Below, piece after piece: positions 6,551 through 6,774 of a stretch of 6,774 bases of DNA. Where the stretch lies: positions 1-6,774 of the forward strand of contig USBM01000119.1 of the NCBI GenBank assembly GCA_900552885.1, in the 5' to 3' direction. The DNA comes from an uncultured Clostridium sp. GTDB taxonomy: Bacteria > Bacillota > Clostridia > Lachnospirales > Lachnospiraceae. The position numbers were made by a program, and so were the translations under genes. How positions within the stretch are numbered: position 1 is the stretch's first letter; each line of letters starts with the position of its first letter. The notes beneath the pieces were generated by a model. The model saw nothing but the letters and a program-made list of their open reading frames with translations. It was not told the DNA's origin and made no database searches.

Positions 6551-6619
6551 TAGGTACAGTATAGCACTTTTTGCCAAAAAAGCAATAATTTTTTTTATTT
6601 TTTTTTTTTATTTTTTTTT
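6551..6619 (-). promoter_or_regulatory. Extended -10 promoter with upstream A-tracts, driving the riboswitch leader
   Basis: On the minus strand TATACT (6558-6563) is preceded by TGC, an extended -10 element. TTGCTT (6580-6585) lies 16 bp upstream as a weak -35. Immediately upstream, A-runs of 8, 12 and 9 bases (6589-6619) resemble an UP element. Transcription would begin near 6551, some 45 nt before aptamer copy 1. This is inferred from sequence only. Confidence 0.65.
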
Positions 6620-6774
6620 CATTTTTTTAATACATTAAGCACATAATCAGCCTGTTTCATATTCATTGTGTAATCCATTGTCATTCTTATTGTTCCGTCT
6701 GCATATTTTTCGGGAACTCCAAGAGAAGAAAGCACATATGATTTTTCTTTGCCTCCGTTACACGCCGATGCACC
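6619..6774 (-). CDS. Cysteine-desulfurase-like (NifS/IscS family) enzyme, C-terminal end only
   Basis: The minus-strand frame is open from the right edge for 51 residues and ends in TGA at 6619-6621. It reads GASACNGGKEKSYVLSSLG, then VPEKYADGTIRMTMDY and a lysine-ended tail. This matches the C-terminal part of class V aminotransferase-fold cysteine desulfurases, where G(S/A)AC carries the catalytic cysteine (here residue 5 of the fragment) and SxVLxxLGxxxxxxxxxIR follows. Family members use PLP to take sulfur from cysteine as an enzyme-bound persulfide for Fe-S clusters, thiolated tRNA or thiamine. Most of the protein, with the PLP lysine, is outside the window. The subfamily and partner cannot be told. 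The stop is followed at once by the A-tract of the next promoter, and no terminator hairpin is visible. Confidence 0.88.
   Translation of the reverse strand, partial: GASACNGGKEKSYVLSSLGVPEKYADGTIRMTMDYTMNMKQADYVLNVLKK

Overview
The window looks like a low-to-moderate GC Clostridia genome, most plausibly a Lachnospiraceae-type gut Firmicute. The reasons are AGGAGG-type ribosome binding sites, codon choice, a secreted GH25 lysozyme with choline-binding-like repeats, and c-di-GMP-I riboswitches of clostridial style. This placement is inference; no rRNA or other taxonomic marker is present.

Left part (2-5830, plus strand): five closely spaced genes all read rightward with gaps of only 14-54 nt, so they are probably one transcription unit. 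In order they are the C-terminal two thirds of UDP-glucose 4-epimerase (galE), a diacylglycerol-kinase-family lipid kinase, phosphoglucosamine mutase (glmM), a secreted GH25 lysozyme flanked by cell-wall-binding repeats, and a membrane polyprenyl-phosphate sugar-1-phosphate transferase. Together they form a cell-envelope module: nucleotide-sugar supply (GalE, GlmM), lipid phosphorylation, wall cleavage, and priming of a surface glycan on the undecaprenyl carrier.

Right part (5770-6774, minus strand): the C-terminal end of a cysteine-desulfurase-like enzyme enters from the right edge. Next come an A-tract and an extended -10 promoter, then a leader of about 310 nt carrying two nearly identical c-di-GMP-I (GEMM-I) riboswitch aptamers in tandem. 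Each aptamer is followed by a hairpin; the one after the first is a convincing intrinsic terminator. The leader feeds a small membrane-anchored Thr/Glu/Ala-rich protein.

The two parts meet tail to tail with a 61-nt overlap of coding sequence. The sugar transferase appears to lose its family-typical tail just after LDIKLM. The Thr/Glu-rich protein ends in residues that are merely antisense to the conserved transferase tail. The simplest reading is a junction near 5798-5805 (rearrangement, or an assembly chimera) that truncated both genes. The most interesting content is the double c-di-GMP-gated leader and its surface-type target, which may have lost an extracellular domain.
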